NCBI RefSeq assembly: GCF_018326265.1
Contig: NZ_AP023360.1
Location: forward strand, 3,091,501-3,155,500
DNA length: 64,000 bases
Reading direction: 5' to 3'
DNA from: Catellatospora sp. IY07-71
GTDB lineage: Bacteria; Actinomycetota; Actinomycetes; Mycobacteriales; Micromonosporaceae
The notes under the pieces are model-generated. The model had not been told where the DNA came from and ran no database searches. It was given only the letters and a program-made list of their open reading frames with translations. Below are positions 40,556 through 48,944 of this stretch, one piece after another (position 1 is the first letter of the stretch; every line of letters starts with the position of its first letter). The position numbers and the translations under genes were made by a program.

Positions 40556-40753
40556 TCAGTCGCGGCTGACGCGGCGGGAGTTGCGCTGTGCGTCGTCGGC
40601 GATCAGCACCGTGGCGACCAGACCCGCGACGACGATGCTCAGGAACCAGGTGTCGTCATCAGACAGCCAGGCGGTGAACGGCGCATACGCTGCCATCAGC
40701 AAGAACGCGGCCCACAGTCCCCGCCGCTGCCCGCGGCTCAGAAATCCAGTCAC
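40556..40753 (-). CDS. Small two-helix membrane protein
   Basis: 65 residues from a GTG at 40753. Two hydrophobic segments (GLWAAFLLMAAYAPFTAWL and WFLSIVVAGLVATVLIA) separated by an acidic loop SDDDT, with basic ends. No family is recognised and the ribosome binding site is weak. Confidence 0.5.
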   Translation of the reverse strand: MTGFLSRGQRRGLWAAFLLMAAYAPFTAWLSDDDTWFLSIVVAGLVATVLIADDAQRNSRRVSRD

Positions 40754-40846
40754 CCGACGAGGGTGCCACCGTCAGATGACGATCGTGCACACTCGATCGG
40801 ATGAATCTGCTCACAAACAGGTTTAACCACCGGACTGAACAGTGAA

Positions 40847-40880
40847 GCGGAGCGCCCTCCCGCTCGGGAGGGCGCTCCGC
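40847..40880 (-). terminator. Hairpin terminator after the DUF4097 gene
   Basis: Perfect 15-bp arms 40847-40861 and 40866-40880 with loop GCTC, 13 bases beyond the stop codon at 40893. Confidence 0.75.
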
Positions 40881-40892
40881 CGCGGGTACGGG

Positions 40893-41561
40893 TCAGCGGC
40901 TGCGGGCGGTGATGTCACCCTGCGAGGTGGTGGCGTGGATGTCGAGCGTGGTGGTGCCGTCGTTGCGCAGGCCGTTGCTGATGCGGCCGTAGGAGGTGCC
41001 GGCGTCCAGGGCCGCCGAGACGCCCGCGGCCGCGGTGACCGAGATGTCGCCGGACTGCGTGCGGAGCACGACGGTGCCGCGGACGGCCTCGCTGATCCGG
41101 ATGTCGCCCCGCGGGGTGGTGATCTCGGCGGGACCGTTCAGCCGGCCGACCTCGACGTCTCCGTCGACCGCGGTCAGCCGGACGCTGGCCGCCTCGTCGA
41201 TCTTGATCTGGCGGTACGCGCCCTCGAAGGCGACGTCGCCGAGGCGGCCCACGCCGCGCAGCTCGGCGGCGGCGGTCCGGCCCTCGACCCGCGACCCGGC
41301 GGGCAGCTGGACGGTGACCTCCACCGATCCGGACTGGCCGAAGAGCTGTTTCTTCGGCTCGGCGGTGTGGATCCGCAGCACGCCGTCGGTGTACGCGACG
41401 CTGGTCTGCGCGGCGGCCTCGACGTCGCGGCTCTTGCCGGGGTCGGCGGGGCGGACCTCGACGACCGTGTCGGCGCGCGTGGCGGCGATGAGCTGGACGC
41501 GCCCGGCGGGGATGTCGAGGACGGCGGCGATCGGGGCGGGGGTGTCGAACTGCTGCATCAT
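40893..41561 (-). CDS. DUF4097-family beta-repeat protein
   Basis: 222 residues from tandem ATGs at 41561/41558; GGAG is well spaced for the second. The chain is almost wholly short beta strands (LTAVDGDVEVGRLNGPAEITTPRGDIRISEAVRGTVVLRTQSGDISV), as in the DUF4097/adhesin-like beta-helix family. There is no signal peptide. Many DUF4097 proteins sit beside envelope-stress regulators or PadR/MarR genes; here it is divergent from a MarR-type regulator, which likely controls it. Confidence 0.85.
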   Translation of the reverse strand: MMQQFDTPAPIAAVLDIPAGRVQLIAATRADTVVEVRPADPGKSRDVEAAAQTSVAYTDGVLRIHTAEPKKQLFGQSGSVEVTVQLPAGSRVEGRTAAAELRGVGRLGDVAFEGAYRQIKIDEAASVRLTAVDGDVEVGRLNGPAEITTPRGDIRISEAVRGTVVLRTQSGDISVTAAAGVSAALDAGTSYGRISNGLRNDGTTTLDIHATTSQGDITARSR

Positions 41562-41678
41562 GCTCTCCGATGTTCGGAAGGTTGTTTCTGACATCGGAAA
41601 CGCTACGTTGCTTTCCATTTATCGGCAACAAGTTCGTTGCATCTGCGGTGAGAAACGCCAGTTCAAATCGCGGAAAGT

Positions 41679-41707
41679 GTTGCAATGGATCTGTCTTCAA
41701 TGCAACA
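41679..41707. promoter_or_regulatory. Inverted repeat between DUF4097 and MarR-type gene
   Basis: TGTTGCAATG and CAATGCAACA face each other with one mismatch, and another GTTGCAATGGA follows at about 41723. Repeated TTGCAA/TTGCAT elements in this divergent region are good candidates for operators of the adjacent regulator. Confidence 0.5.
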
Positions 41708-41793
41708 CTGATCCGGCCTAGCGTTGCAATGGATGAGAAGTGAACGCTATGGTGCGGGGTCAGCGGCCAGTACGGGAACACGAGGAGATCGCG

Positions 41794-42534
41794 ATGCCGG
41801 GAGGCAGGCTAAGCCAGCAGGAACGTCAGCAGATCGCGTCCGGGTTGGCCGACGACCTGCCGTACGCGGAGATCGCCCGGCGGCTGGACCGTCCGACCTC
41901 GACGGTCACCCGGGAGGTGATGCGCAACGGCGGCCCCGTCGCCTACCGGGCCGAGCTGGCCCACCGGGCGACCGAGCGCCGTGCCCACCGGCGCAGGCCG
42001 GCCACCTCGCGCGGGCCGGGGGCGGCTCCGCACCCGCACGGGCGCGACGCCGCGGCCGTCGCGGAGTACGAGGAGCAGCTCACCGCGGTCCTCGTGGCCA
42101 CCGGCGTGCCGAGGATGGCGGCCCGGGTGCTGACCGTCCTGTTCACCGCCGACGCGGGCAGCCTCACCGCGTCCCAGCTCGCCCAGCGGCTGCAGGTCAG
42201 CCCGGCGTCCATCTCCAAGGCGATCGCGTTCCTGGACGGCCAGAGCCTCGTCCGCCGAGAGCGCGACGAGCGCCGCCGCGACCGGTACGTCGTCGACGAC
42301 GAGCTCTTCTACCAGGCGACGATCGCCGGTGCCCGCTCGAACGACCAGCTCGTCGCCACCGCCCGCCAGGGCGCCGCCGTCCTCGGCGCGGACAGTCCCG
42401 CCGCCCAGCGCCTGGAGAACGTCGCCCGCTTCCTCGACTTCATCAGCGAGAGCATCCTCCGCGCCGCCGAGCAGGCCCGCGCCGTCCTGCACACCAGACC
42501 GGCGTCACCCGATCCCGACCGCGAACGGGCCTAG
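41794..42534 (+). CDS. GbsR/MarR-type regulator with extra IS30-like HTH
   Basis: 246 residues from the ATG at 41794, favoured over upstream GTG/ATG starts by GAGGAG six bases away. The N-terminus GRLSQQERQQIASGLADDLPYAEIARRLDRPTSTVTREVMRNGG is an HTH_38 domain as in IS30 transposases, followed by a basic linker (RRAHRRRPATSRG). The C-terminal part MAARVLTVLFTADAGSLTASQLAQRLQVSPASISKAIAFLDGQSLVRRERDERRRDRY is a MarR/GbsR winged helix. Thus two DNA-binding modules are fused. It probably represses the divergent DUF4097 gene and itself. Confidence 0.82.
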   Translation: MPGGRLSQQERQQIASGLADDLPYAEIARRLDRPTSTVTREVMRNGGPVAYRAELAHRATERRAHRRRPATSRGPGAAPHPHGRDAAAVAEYEEQLTAVLVATGVPRMAARVLTVLFTADAGSLTASQLAQRLQVSPASISKAIAFLDGQSLVRRERDERRRDRYVVDDELFYQATIAGARSNDQLVATARQGAAVLGADSPAAQRLENVARFLDFISESILRAAEQARAVLHTRPASPDPDRERA

Positions 42535-42986
42535 CCGGAAGCGGCGCCGGTCGGTGCGAAGAACTCCTTGAAGGTGAACGCCTCCGGCCCCGCGCCGTGC
42601 TCGCGGAGCGTGGCGAGCCGGGCCATGCCCTCCGCCGCGGTCGGCCGGTGCTCCTCGGCCACCCACCACATCACGCTGTGGACCTGCACCGACCGCTGAA
42701 ACCACTCCCGGCGGCGCTGCAGCACGGCGAGGTGGCGGGAGCGGTAGACGTAGTTCCACAGGTCGTCGCGGGTGCGCCAGACCGACATGTTGATCAGCAG
42801 GTCGTCGCCGAACTCGTGCTGGTAGGCCACGGCCGAGTCGGTGCCGTCCGCGACGAGCCGCCACACGAACCCGGGAGCCGCGTCGGCGAGCGCGTTGATC
42901 GGTTCGAGCAGGGCCATGAACTCGGCGACTTCGGGGGCGTCGGCGGGGGCGACGAGGCGCCCCACGTTCAGCTGCGCGAGATGCAT
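42531..42986 (-). CDS. DUF3291 family protein
   Basis: 151 residues: HLAQLNVGRLVAPADAPEVAEFMALLEPINALADAAPGFVWRL, then SVWRTRDDLWNYVYRSRHLAVLQRRREWF and HRPTAAEGMARLATLREHG. This matches DUF3291, a ferredoxin-like alpha/beta-barrel (ABM-related) family of unknown function. It overlaps the end of the convergent MarR-type gene by 4 bases. Confidence 0.88.
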   Translation of the reverse strand: MHLAQLNVGRLVAPADAPEVAEFMALLEPINALADAAPGFVWRLVADGTDSAVAYQHEFGDDLLINMSVWRTRDDLWNYVYRSRHLAVLQRRREWFQRSVQVHSVMWWVAEEHRPTAAEGMARLATLREHGAGPEAFTFKEFFAPTGAASG

Positions 42987-43017
42987 GGTCCGAGCGAACC
43001 ACCCGCCACGTTCTATG

Positions 43018-43644
43018 TCAACGATTATTGTTTTTAGAAAGCGCGACGCAGCATTCGCCGGGGCGCGGGTCCAGCTCCGCGGTCGCGTCGCCGCCCGCGA
43101 TCCCCTGGCACAGCGCCAGGTTCATCGTGCACACCAGCAGCGGCTCGTCCTCGGCGACCTGGTGGAAGGGGCAGTTGCGCAGGCGTACCCGGCCGTCCTG
43201 TTCGTAGGGTTCGTAGCCGCGGGCCCGCAGGATGTCCAGCCAGCCGCCGGGCCGGTGGGCGCGCTCGCCCGCAGCACGGGCCGCGGCCGTCGCGTGATCG
43301 CCGGCACTGGCGTCCTGCACCGCCTCGGCCAGCAGCGCCGCCAGCTGCCCGTAGTCGCGCGCGGGCAGGCTGACCTGCCGGGGCGTGCGCCCGCGACGGT
43401 AGACCTTCGCGGGGCGGCCGCCGCCGGGACCGGGCCGGGCGTCGGTCAGCCGCATGAAGCCGATCTCCAGCAGGCCCGCCTCCGCCAGCTTGTCCAGATG
43501 AAAGGCGGCGAGGGTACGCGAGATCCCGACACCCTCGGCGGCCTCGTTGCGCCCCACCGCGTGACCCTGGGCCGCCACATACTCGTACAGCGCCCGGCGG
43601 ACCGGCTCGTGCAGGGCGGCAACCGCGCTGAGGTCGTCGTTCAC
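43018..43644 (-). CDS. ArsR-like HTH regulator with cysteine-rich C-terminus
   Basis: 208 residues from the GTG at 43644 (a GTG at 43683 is also in frame). Winged helix: LHEPVRRALYEYVAAQGHAVGRNEAAEGVGISRTLAAFHLDKLAEAGLLEI, followed by RPGPGGGRPAKVYRR, a wing typical of the SufR/DeoR-like iron-sulfur or metal sensors. The C-terminal cysteines (RNCPFH, LVCTMNLALCQG, GECCVAL) could ligate an iron-sulfur cluster or metal, as in SufR-type repressors. DUF3291 lies downstream and may be co-transcribed. Confidence 0.8.
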   Translation of the reverse strand: MNDDLSAVAALHEPVRRALYEYVAAQGHAVGRNEAAEGVGISRTLAAFHLDKLAEAGLLEIGFMRLTDARPGPGGGRPAKVYRRGRTPRQVSLPARDYGQLAALLAEAVQDASAGDHATAAARAAGERAHRPGGWLDILRARGYEPYEQDGRVRLRNCPFHQVAEDEPLLVCTMNLALCQGIAGGDATAELDPRPGECCVALSKNNNR

Positions 43645-43754
43645 CCCCGAATTGTGCCCGGCGGGCGACCGGTCGTGCACCACGCGGCGGGGAGGAGGGG
43701 TGACCGGAGTCGGCCGGGGTCTTGCCGCGAATCCCCGGGTGCGGTATAGCTTGA

Positions 43755-43784
43755 GTGGGCAGGGAGCGGGTTCTCCCTGCCCAC
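43755..43784 (-). terminator. Hairpin terminator after the TetR gene
   Basis: Arms 43755-43766 and 43773-43784 (12 bp, perfect) between the TetR stop at 43815 and the next minus-strand gene. Confidence 0.65.
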
Positions 43785-43814
43785 CACATTCGCCGACCGT
43801 CGTGGGTGGACGGT

Positions 43815-44420
43815 TCAGGGGCGCCGCTCGTGATCGAGCAGCCGGGCCAGGTGGCCGTCGACGATGCCCAGCGCGTCGGCGTAGCGAAGCGCGCCGATCA
43901 GCACCGGATGCCGCAGGCCGTCGAGCAGCGCTGCCAGCTCGTGGGCCGCGGTGTCCGCGTCGAGCGGCTGCCCGCAGTGCCGGAGGATCCCGCGCAGCGT
44001 GCCGACGAAGCCGGTGTACGCGAGCACGAGCGCGGCGGCCAGGGCCGGGGTGACGGCGGCCCGGGACTGGAAGGCCAGGCCCACGCGGGCCTCCAGGCTG
44101 GTGGCGTCGTCATGGGGCAGGTACTCGGCGGCCACCGCGCGCAGCGTCGCCAGGGGTGTCGCGGCGGGCTCGCGGGCGACGCGGGCACGGATCCGCTCGG
44201 CGAACGACCGGTGCACGTCGAGGCTCAGCCACTGCTCCAGCGCGTACAGCAGCATCGCGTCCTTGGACGCGAAGTAGTGCTGCACCGCGCCGAGCGACAC
44301 CCCTGCCTCCTGCGCGACCTCGCGCATCGAGACGGCGTCGAGGCCCTGCGCGCCGGCGATGCGCAGCAGCGCGCCGACGATGTGCCGGCGCCGCTCGTCG
44401 TGGTCGACCTTGCGGGGCAT
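43815..44420 (-). CDS. TetR-family repressor
   Basis: 201 residues. N-terminal HTH: RRRHIVGALLRIAGAQGLDAVSMREVAQEAGVSLGAVQHYFASKDAMLLYAL. The ligand domain is helical with a C-terminal RRP. It is divergent from an alpha/beta hydrolase with a clear inverted repeat between them, so it should repress that hydrolase and respond to a small substrate-like molecule. Confidence 0.9.
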   Translation of the reverse strand: MPRKVDHDERRRHIVGALLRIAGAQGLDAVSMREVAQEAGVSLGAVQHYFASKDAMLLYALEQWLSLDVHRSFAERIRARVAREPAATPLATLRAVAAEYLPHDDATSLEARVGLAFQSRAAVTPALAAALVLAYTGFVGTLRGILRHCGQPLDADTAAHELAALLDGLRHPVLIGALRYADALGIVDGHLARLLDHERRP

Positions 44421-44444
44421 GTGGTGGCCTCACCTTCCCGTGTA

Positions 44445-44460
44445 CAATACGAGTGTATTG
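44445..44460. promoter_or_regulatory. TetR operator in divergent promoter
   Basis: CAATAC-GAGT-GTATTG, a perfect 6-bp inverted repeat that overlaps a TACAAT -10-like element, lies between the TetR and hydrolase genes. Confidence 0.65.
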
Positions 44461-44490
44461 CAAAAACGCGCCGCGCGAAGAGGAACACCC

Positions 44491-45408
44491 ATGAACGTGC
44501 AGACGGCCCACCACGGCGACGTCGCCGTCGCCTACGAGACCTTCGGTCCGGCCGGCGGCGAGCCGCTGCTGCTCATCATGGGCCTCGACTACCAGATGGT
44601 CTGGTGGCCGGACGGATTCTGCCAGGCGCTGGCCGACCGGGGCTTCCACGTCGCCCGGTTCGACAACCGCGACGCCGGACTGTCCACTCACTTCACCTCG
44701 CCCGCGAGGGAGAACCCGTTCCGGGTGCTGTTCCGGGGGAGCCGCCGGCCCGCGTACGGCACCGCCGACATGGTCGGCGACGGCATCGCGGTCATGGACG
44801 CGCTCGGCTGGGAGTCCGCGCACGTGTTCGGGGCCTCGATGGGCAGCGCGCTCGCCCTGTCGACCGCGGTGCTGCACCCGGACCGGGTGCGTTCGGTGAC
44901 CGCCGCCATGGGCGGGCCGTTGCGGGGCGCCGCCGCCCTGCGCCATCTCAACTTCGGCTTCTTCCTCCGGGCCGCCCGCATCAAGCACCCCGCCACCGAC
45001 GAGGGCGCGATCCGGACCCTGGTCGACCTCGCCCGGCTGCTGGCCACGCCGCACCACCCGTTCGATGAGGACTGGGCCCGCGAGGTCGCCGAGATCAGCC
45101 ACGCCCGCTCGCCACGCGACCCCGGCACCACGCAGCGGCAGACGTACGCGCTGCGCGCCGCGGGCGCCCTCACCGGCCGCATGCGGGACATCGCCGTGCC
45201 CACGCTGGTCGTCAACGGCGCGGACGACCCGCTCATCCGTCCCGGCGCGGCCGCCGCGCTGGCCCGCCTGGTCCCCGGCGCGCGGCCCGTCGTGTACCCG
45301 GGCATGGGACACCTGCTGCAGGAACACCTCTGGGACACGATCGCCGACGAGGTCGCGGCACAGGCGCGCACCACCACCGGGCACCGCCTCCCGCAGCGCG
45401 GCGCCTGA
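44491..45408 (+). CDS. Alpha/beta hydrolase
   Basis: 305 residues from the ATG at 44491 with GAGG upstream. PLLLIMGLDYQMVWW (oxyanion region), FDNRDAGLSTHF, the nucleophile elbow VFGASMGSALAL (serine in GASMG), acid in VNGADDPLI and histidine in YPGMGHLLQ complete a catalytic triad. Similar to esterases/epoxide-hydrolase-like enzymes controlled by TetR repressors. Substrate unknown. Confidence 0.9.
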   Translation: MNVQTAHHGDVAVAYETFGPAGGEPLLLIMGLDYQMVWWPDGFCQALADRGFHVARFDNRDAGLSTHFTSPARENPFRVLFRGSRRPAYGTADMVGDGIAVMDALGWESAHVFGASMGSALALSTAVLHPDRVRSVTAAMGGPLRGAAALRHLNFGFFLRAARIKHPATDEGAIRTLVDLARLLATPHHPFDEDWAREVAEISHARSPRDPGTTQRQTYALRAAGALTGRMRDIAVPTLVVNGADDPLIRPGAAAALARLVPGARPVVYPGMGHLLQEHLWDTIADEVAAQARTTTGHRLPQRGA

Positions 45409-45420
45409 CCGGGGCAGGCT

Positions 45421-46341
45421 TCAGGACCGGGCGACCTGGATGATCGTCTTGCCGGGGGCGCGGCGGCCGGGGACGAACGCGGCGGGGGCTTCCTCGAGCG
45501 GCAGGACCGTGCCCACGGTCAGCTCCAGCCGCCCGTCGCGCAGGCGCTGCACGAGGTCCGCGAGCCGGGCACGGTCGGGCTCGACCACGAAGAAGACGGC
45601 GCGGCCGTGCTCGGGCCGCACCTTCGGCGGCCCGGCGATGGTGACCAGGGTGCCACCGGCCCGGACCAGCGCCGCCGAGCGGTCGAGGATCTCGCCCCCG
45701 ATCACGTCGAACACCACGTCCACCTGGCCGGCGTCCTCCAGGCGGTCGCTCTGCAGGTCCAGGTAGGTGTCCGCGCCGAAGCCGAGGGCCCGGTCCCGGT
45801 CGGCCGCCCGCCCGGTGCCGATCACCCGCGCGCCCGCCTCCCGCGCCAGCTGCACCGCGACGGAGCCGACGCCGCCCGCCGCGCCGTGTACGAGAACGGT
45901 CTGCCCGGGGGCCAGCCGCGCGTGGTCGAACAGGCCCTGCCAGGCGGTCAGCCCGGCGATCGGCAGCGCGGCGGCCGCGACGTAGTCGACGTCGGCGGGC
46001 AGGGGAGCCAGGTTGCGTGCCTCCACCGCGACGTACTCGGCCAGCGTCCCGTTCCGGGTCCAGTCGGTCAGGCCGCACACCCGCTGGCCCACGGTGAGGT
46101 AGGAGGTGCCGTACCCCAGCTCGGCGACGACCCCGGCCACCTCGTGACCGGGCACGCTCGGCGTGCGGTCCCGGCCTGCGCGGTCGGTCCAGGTGCCCGG
46201 CCAGTCCAGCTCGCCCGGCGTGAACCCGGCGGCGTGGACCCGCACGATGACGTCGTTCTCGGCCGCGTGCGGGTGCGGCAGGTCGGTGAGGGAGAGCCCG
46301 GCGGCGCCGGACGCGCGGTCACTGACGGCGATCGCTCGCAT
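45421..46341 (-). CDS. Zinc-independent quinone oxidoreductase (MDR superfamily)
   Basis: 306 residues from the ATG at 46341, with GGAGG eight bases upstream. GroES-like N-terminus: VIVRVHAAGFTPGELDW, TPSVPGHEVAGVVAELG. NADPH-binding Rossmann motif AAGGVGSVAVQLAREAGARVIGTG, then DVVFDVIGGEILDRS. The zinc-binding cysteines of classical alcohol dehydrogenases are absent, pointing to a quinone reductase/enoyl reductase. It converges with the hydrolase gene. Confidence 0.9.
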   Translation of the reverse strand: MRAIAVSDRASGAAGLSLTDLPHPHAAENDVIVRVHAAGFTPGELDWPGTWTDRAGRDRTPSVPGHEVAGVVAELGYGTSYLTVGQRVCGLTDWTRNGTLAEYVAVEARNLAPLPADVDYVAAAALPIAGLTAWQGLFDHARLAPGQTVLVHGAAGGVGSVAVQLAREAGARVIGTGRAADRDRALGFGADTYLDLQSDRLEDAGQVDVVFDVIGGEILDRSAALVRAGGTLVTIAGPPKVRPEHGRAVFFVVEPDRARLADLVQRLRDGRLELTVGTVLPLEEAPAAFVPGRRAPGKTIIQVARS

Positions 46342-46634
46342 TGCGGGATCCTCCGGCCTCATGGGACGACTCGACGGCCAGCCGTGCGGCAGGAGCATGC
46401 CCGTGCGGACGTCTCCGGGCCGCGTGGCGGGTGCGGCAATTGACCAGTTTATCCCGTATCGCCCCGGCAGTGGCCGGCTTCGGACAGCGTTCCTGGCCGC
46501 TGCTCGCCGGCGTCCGAGCGTGCCGAACAGCCGACACCTCGCCGCCGCCCTGCAGCGGCTCGGCGACATCTGCCGTGGCTGAGCCCGCGCAACATCACAC
46601 AGGCGGCCCGCCTGGCGCGGGTTACGCTCGGGCG

Positions 46635-47579
46635 GTGCCGCTGACCGTGCAGGACGTCGACCGCTTCATGGCCGCCAGGCCGCGCCTGGAGGCCATCGCC
46701 TACCGCCTGCTCGGCTCGGCCGCCGAGGCGGAGGACGCCGTGCAGGAGACGTTCCTGCGCTGGCAGGCCGCCGACCCCGAGCGCATCGAGGTGCCCGAGG
46801 CCTGGCTGACGAAGGTCCTCACCAACCTGTGCCTCAACCAGCTCACCTCCGCCCGCGCCCGCCGCGAGAGCTACGTCGGCGAGTGGCTGCCCGAGCCGCT
46901 GCTCGGCGGCGACCCGATGCTCGGCCCGGCCGACACCGCCGAGCAGCGCGAATCCGTCTCGTACGCCGTCCTCACCCTGATGGAGCGGCTGTCCCCGAGC
47001 GAGCGCGCCGTGTACGTGCTGCGCGAGGCGTTCGACTACCCGCACCGCGACATCGCCGAGATCCTCGACATCTCCGAGGCGGCCAGCCAGCAGACCTTCC
47101 ACCGCGCCCGCAGGCACGTCGCCGACGGCCGGACCCGCGTCGAGATCGACCAGGCGGCCGCCCGGCGGGTCGTCGAGGAGTTCCTCGCCGCGGCCGCGAG
47201 CGGACAGCTGGACTCGCTGGTACGCATGCTCACCGCCGACGTGGTGTCCGTCGGCGACGGCGGCGGCAAGGTCCCGGCCCGCACGAAGCCGTTCGAGGGC
47301 GCGGTCGCGGTGGCGAAGTTCCTGTGGGGCCTGTTCAAGCCGGCCGAGTCCAAGCGCGCCGTGCTCGGGGGCTCGCCCGAGATCCACGTGTGGACCGCCA
47401 ACGGCGAGCCCGCCGTCCTGGCCGTGCTCGACGGCCGGGTCGTCGGCGTCATGTGCCTGGAGGTCACGCCGGACGGCATCGCGGCCGTGCGCAACCAGGT
47501 CAACCCCGACAAGCTCGAACGCGCGACCGCGCAGTGGGCCGCCGCCGAGCACGGGGAACCCCTGTTCCGCGTCTGGTGA
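46635..47579 (+). CDS. ECF41 (SigJ-type) RNA polymerase sigma factor
   Basis: 314 residues from the GTG at 46635. Region 2: RPRLEAIAYRLLGSAAEAEDAVQETFLRWQAA; the linker has the ECF41 hallmark WLPEPLL; region 4: LSPSERAVYVLREAFDYPHRDIAEILDISEAASQQTFHRARRHV. A SnoaL-like C-terminal domain (VVEEFLAAAASGQLDSLVRML ... VAKFLWGLF ... NQVNPDKL) replaces a separate anti-sigma factor; in this family it both inhibits and activates the sigma domain. It typically sits next to the oxidoreductase it controls, as here. Confidence 0.92.
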   Translation: MPLTVQDVDRFMAARPRLEAIAYRLLGSAAEAEDAVQETFLRWQAADPERIEVPEAWLTKVLTNLCLNQLTSARARRESYVGEWLPEPLLGGDPMLGPADTAEQRESVSYAVLTLMERLSPSERAVYVLREAFDYPHRDIAEILDISEAASQQTFHRARRHVADGRTRVEIDQAAARRVVEEFLAAAASGQLDSLVRMLTADVVSVGDGGGKVPARTKPFEGAVAVAKFLWGLFKPAESKRAVLGGSPEIHVWTANGEPAVLAVLDGRVVGVMCLEVTPDGIAAVRNQVNPDKLERATAQWAAAEHGEPLFRVW

Positions 47580-47661
47580 CCTGGTTCACACCGCACACCT
47601 GTCAGGAAACTGCGGGCTGCCCGGTTCAAGGGGCACCACCGCGAACGACAGGAGCAAGGAC

Positions 47662-48858
47662 ATGCGCCACCGCATCATCGTCCTCGGCGCCGGATACACC
47701 GGCGCCTCCGCAGCCGGCCGCCTCGCCCGGCGGCTGCGCCGTGACGACGTCGCCATCACCCTCGTCAACGCCGAGCCCGACTTCATCGAGCGCGTACGCC
47801 TGCACCAGCTCGCCGCCGGGCAGCACCTCAAGCCCCGGCCGCTGGCGAAGATGTTCGCGGGCACCGGCGTAGCGCTGCGCCTCGCGAAGGTCACCGCCGT
47901 CGACGCCGACCGCAAGACCGTGACCGTCGCCGACGCGAACGGCACCGAGCAGCTCGCCTACGACACGCTCGTCTACGCCCTCGGCAGCGGCTGGAACGCC
48001 CAGGCCGTGCCCGGCACCGCCGAGCACGCCCACGAGGTGGCCAGCCGCCCCGGCGCGCTGCGGCTGCGCGAGCGCCTGGCCGGCCTCGGCGCCGGGCAGA
48101 CGGTGACCGTCGTCGGCGGCGGGCTCACCGGTGTCGAGGCCGCGACCGAGATCGCCGAGGCCCGCCCGGACCTCGACGTCGCGCTGGCCGCCGGCGGCGG
48201 GCTCGGCGACTGGCTGTCCCCCAAGGGCCGCGCGCACCTGCGCAAGGTCTTCGGCGGGCTCGGCATCACGGTGTACGAGCACGCCGCCGTCACCGCCGTC
48301 GCGGCCGACCACGTGGCCACCGCCGACGGCAGGACCGTCCCGGCCGAGGTCACCGTGTGGACGGCCGGCTTCGCGGTGCACCCGATCGCCGCGGCGACCA
48401 GCCTGCGGGTCACCGGCACCGGTCAGATCCTGGTCGACGGGACGATGCGCTCGGTGTCGCACCCCGACGTGTACGCGGTCGGCGACGCCGCCCTGGCCAT
48501 GGGCCCCAATGACAAGCCGCTGCGCATGTCGTGCGCCTCGGGCGTGCCGATGGCCTGGCAGGCCGCCGACGCGATCGCGGCCCGCCTCACCGGCGGCAGG
48601 CTGCCGAACATCCCGATCCGCTACTTCAACCAGTGCATCTCGCTGGGCCGCGCGGAGGGCCTGATCCAGTTCGTCACCGCCGACGACCAGGCCAAGCCGT
48701 CGGCGCTGACCGGGCGGCTCGCCGCGACGTACAAGGAGCTGGTCTGCAAGGGCGCCGCCTGGGGCGTGGCCAACCCGACCGTGGGCATGCCCACCCGCCG
48801 CCGCCCCGTCCTCCGCGAGCAGGCCGCGGCCGGCACGACCGCCCGCGCGACGGCGTAA
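47662..48858 (+). CDS. NAD(P)/FAD-dependent oxidoreductase (NDH-2-like)
   Basis: 398 residues, AGGAG upstream. FAD-binding GAGYTGASAAGRLARRL at the N-terminus, NAD-binding VVGGGLTGVEAATEIAE at about 150-166, and the second FAD motif HPDVYAVGDAALA. The architecture resembles type II NADH dehydrogenase or ferredoxin-NAD reductases without a membrane anchor. It lies 82 bases after the ECF41 factor and is its probable target. The upstream TGTCAGG at 47600-47606 is near the ECF41 -35 consensus, which is suggestive only. Confidence 0.88.
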   Translation: MRHRIIVLGAGYTGASAAGRLARRLRRDDVAITLVNAEPDFIERVRLHQLAAGQHLKPRPLAKMFAGTGVALRLAKVTAVDADRKTVTVADANGTEQLAYDTLVYALGSGWNAQAVPGTAEHAHEVASRPGALRLRERLAGLGAGQTVTVVGGGLTGVEAATEIAEARPDLDVALAAGGGLGDWLSPKGRAHLRKVFGGLGITVYEHAAVTAVAADHVATADGRTVPAEVTVWTAGFAVHPIAAATSLRVTGTGQILVDGTMRSVSHPDVYAVGDAALAMGPNDKPLRMSCASGVPMAWQAADAIAARLTGGRLPNIPIRYFNQCISLGRAEGLIQFVTADDQAKPSALTGRLAATYKELVCKGAAWGVANPTVGMPTRRRPVLREQAAAGTTARATA

Positions 48859-48885
48859 CCGCGCTCCCACCTGCGACTCGGGGTT

Positions 48886-48933
48886 AGGAAGGGCACCTTC
48901 TTCTACGGAAAACGATAAGAAGGTGCCCTTCCT
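48886..48933. repeat. H repeat copy 2 (inverse orientation)
   Basis: Arms 48886-48901 and 48918-48933, same 16-bp arms as copy 1, 16-nt loop with CGGAAAACGATA, the reverse complement of part of the copy 1 loop. It lies between convergent gene ends, where it can serve as a bidirectional terminator. Confidence 0.85.
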
Positions 48934-48944
48934 TCGTGGTCAGG

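Noticed and set aside
47600-47606. ECF41 promoter before the NDH-2-like gene
   Set aside because: TGTCAGG is close to the -35 motif, but no convincing CGTC -10 element follows at the right distance; kept only as a remark.
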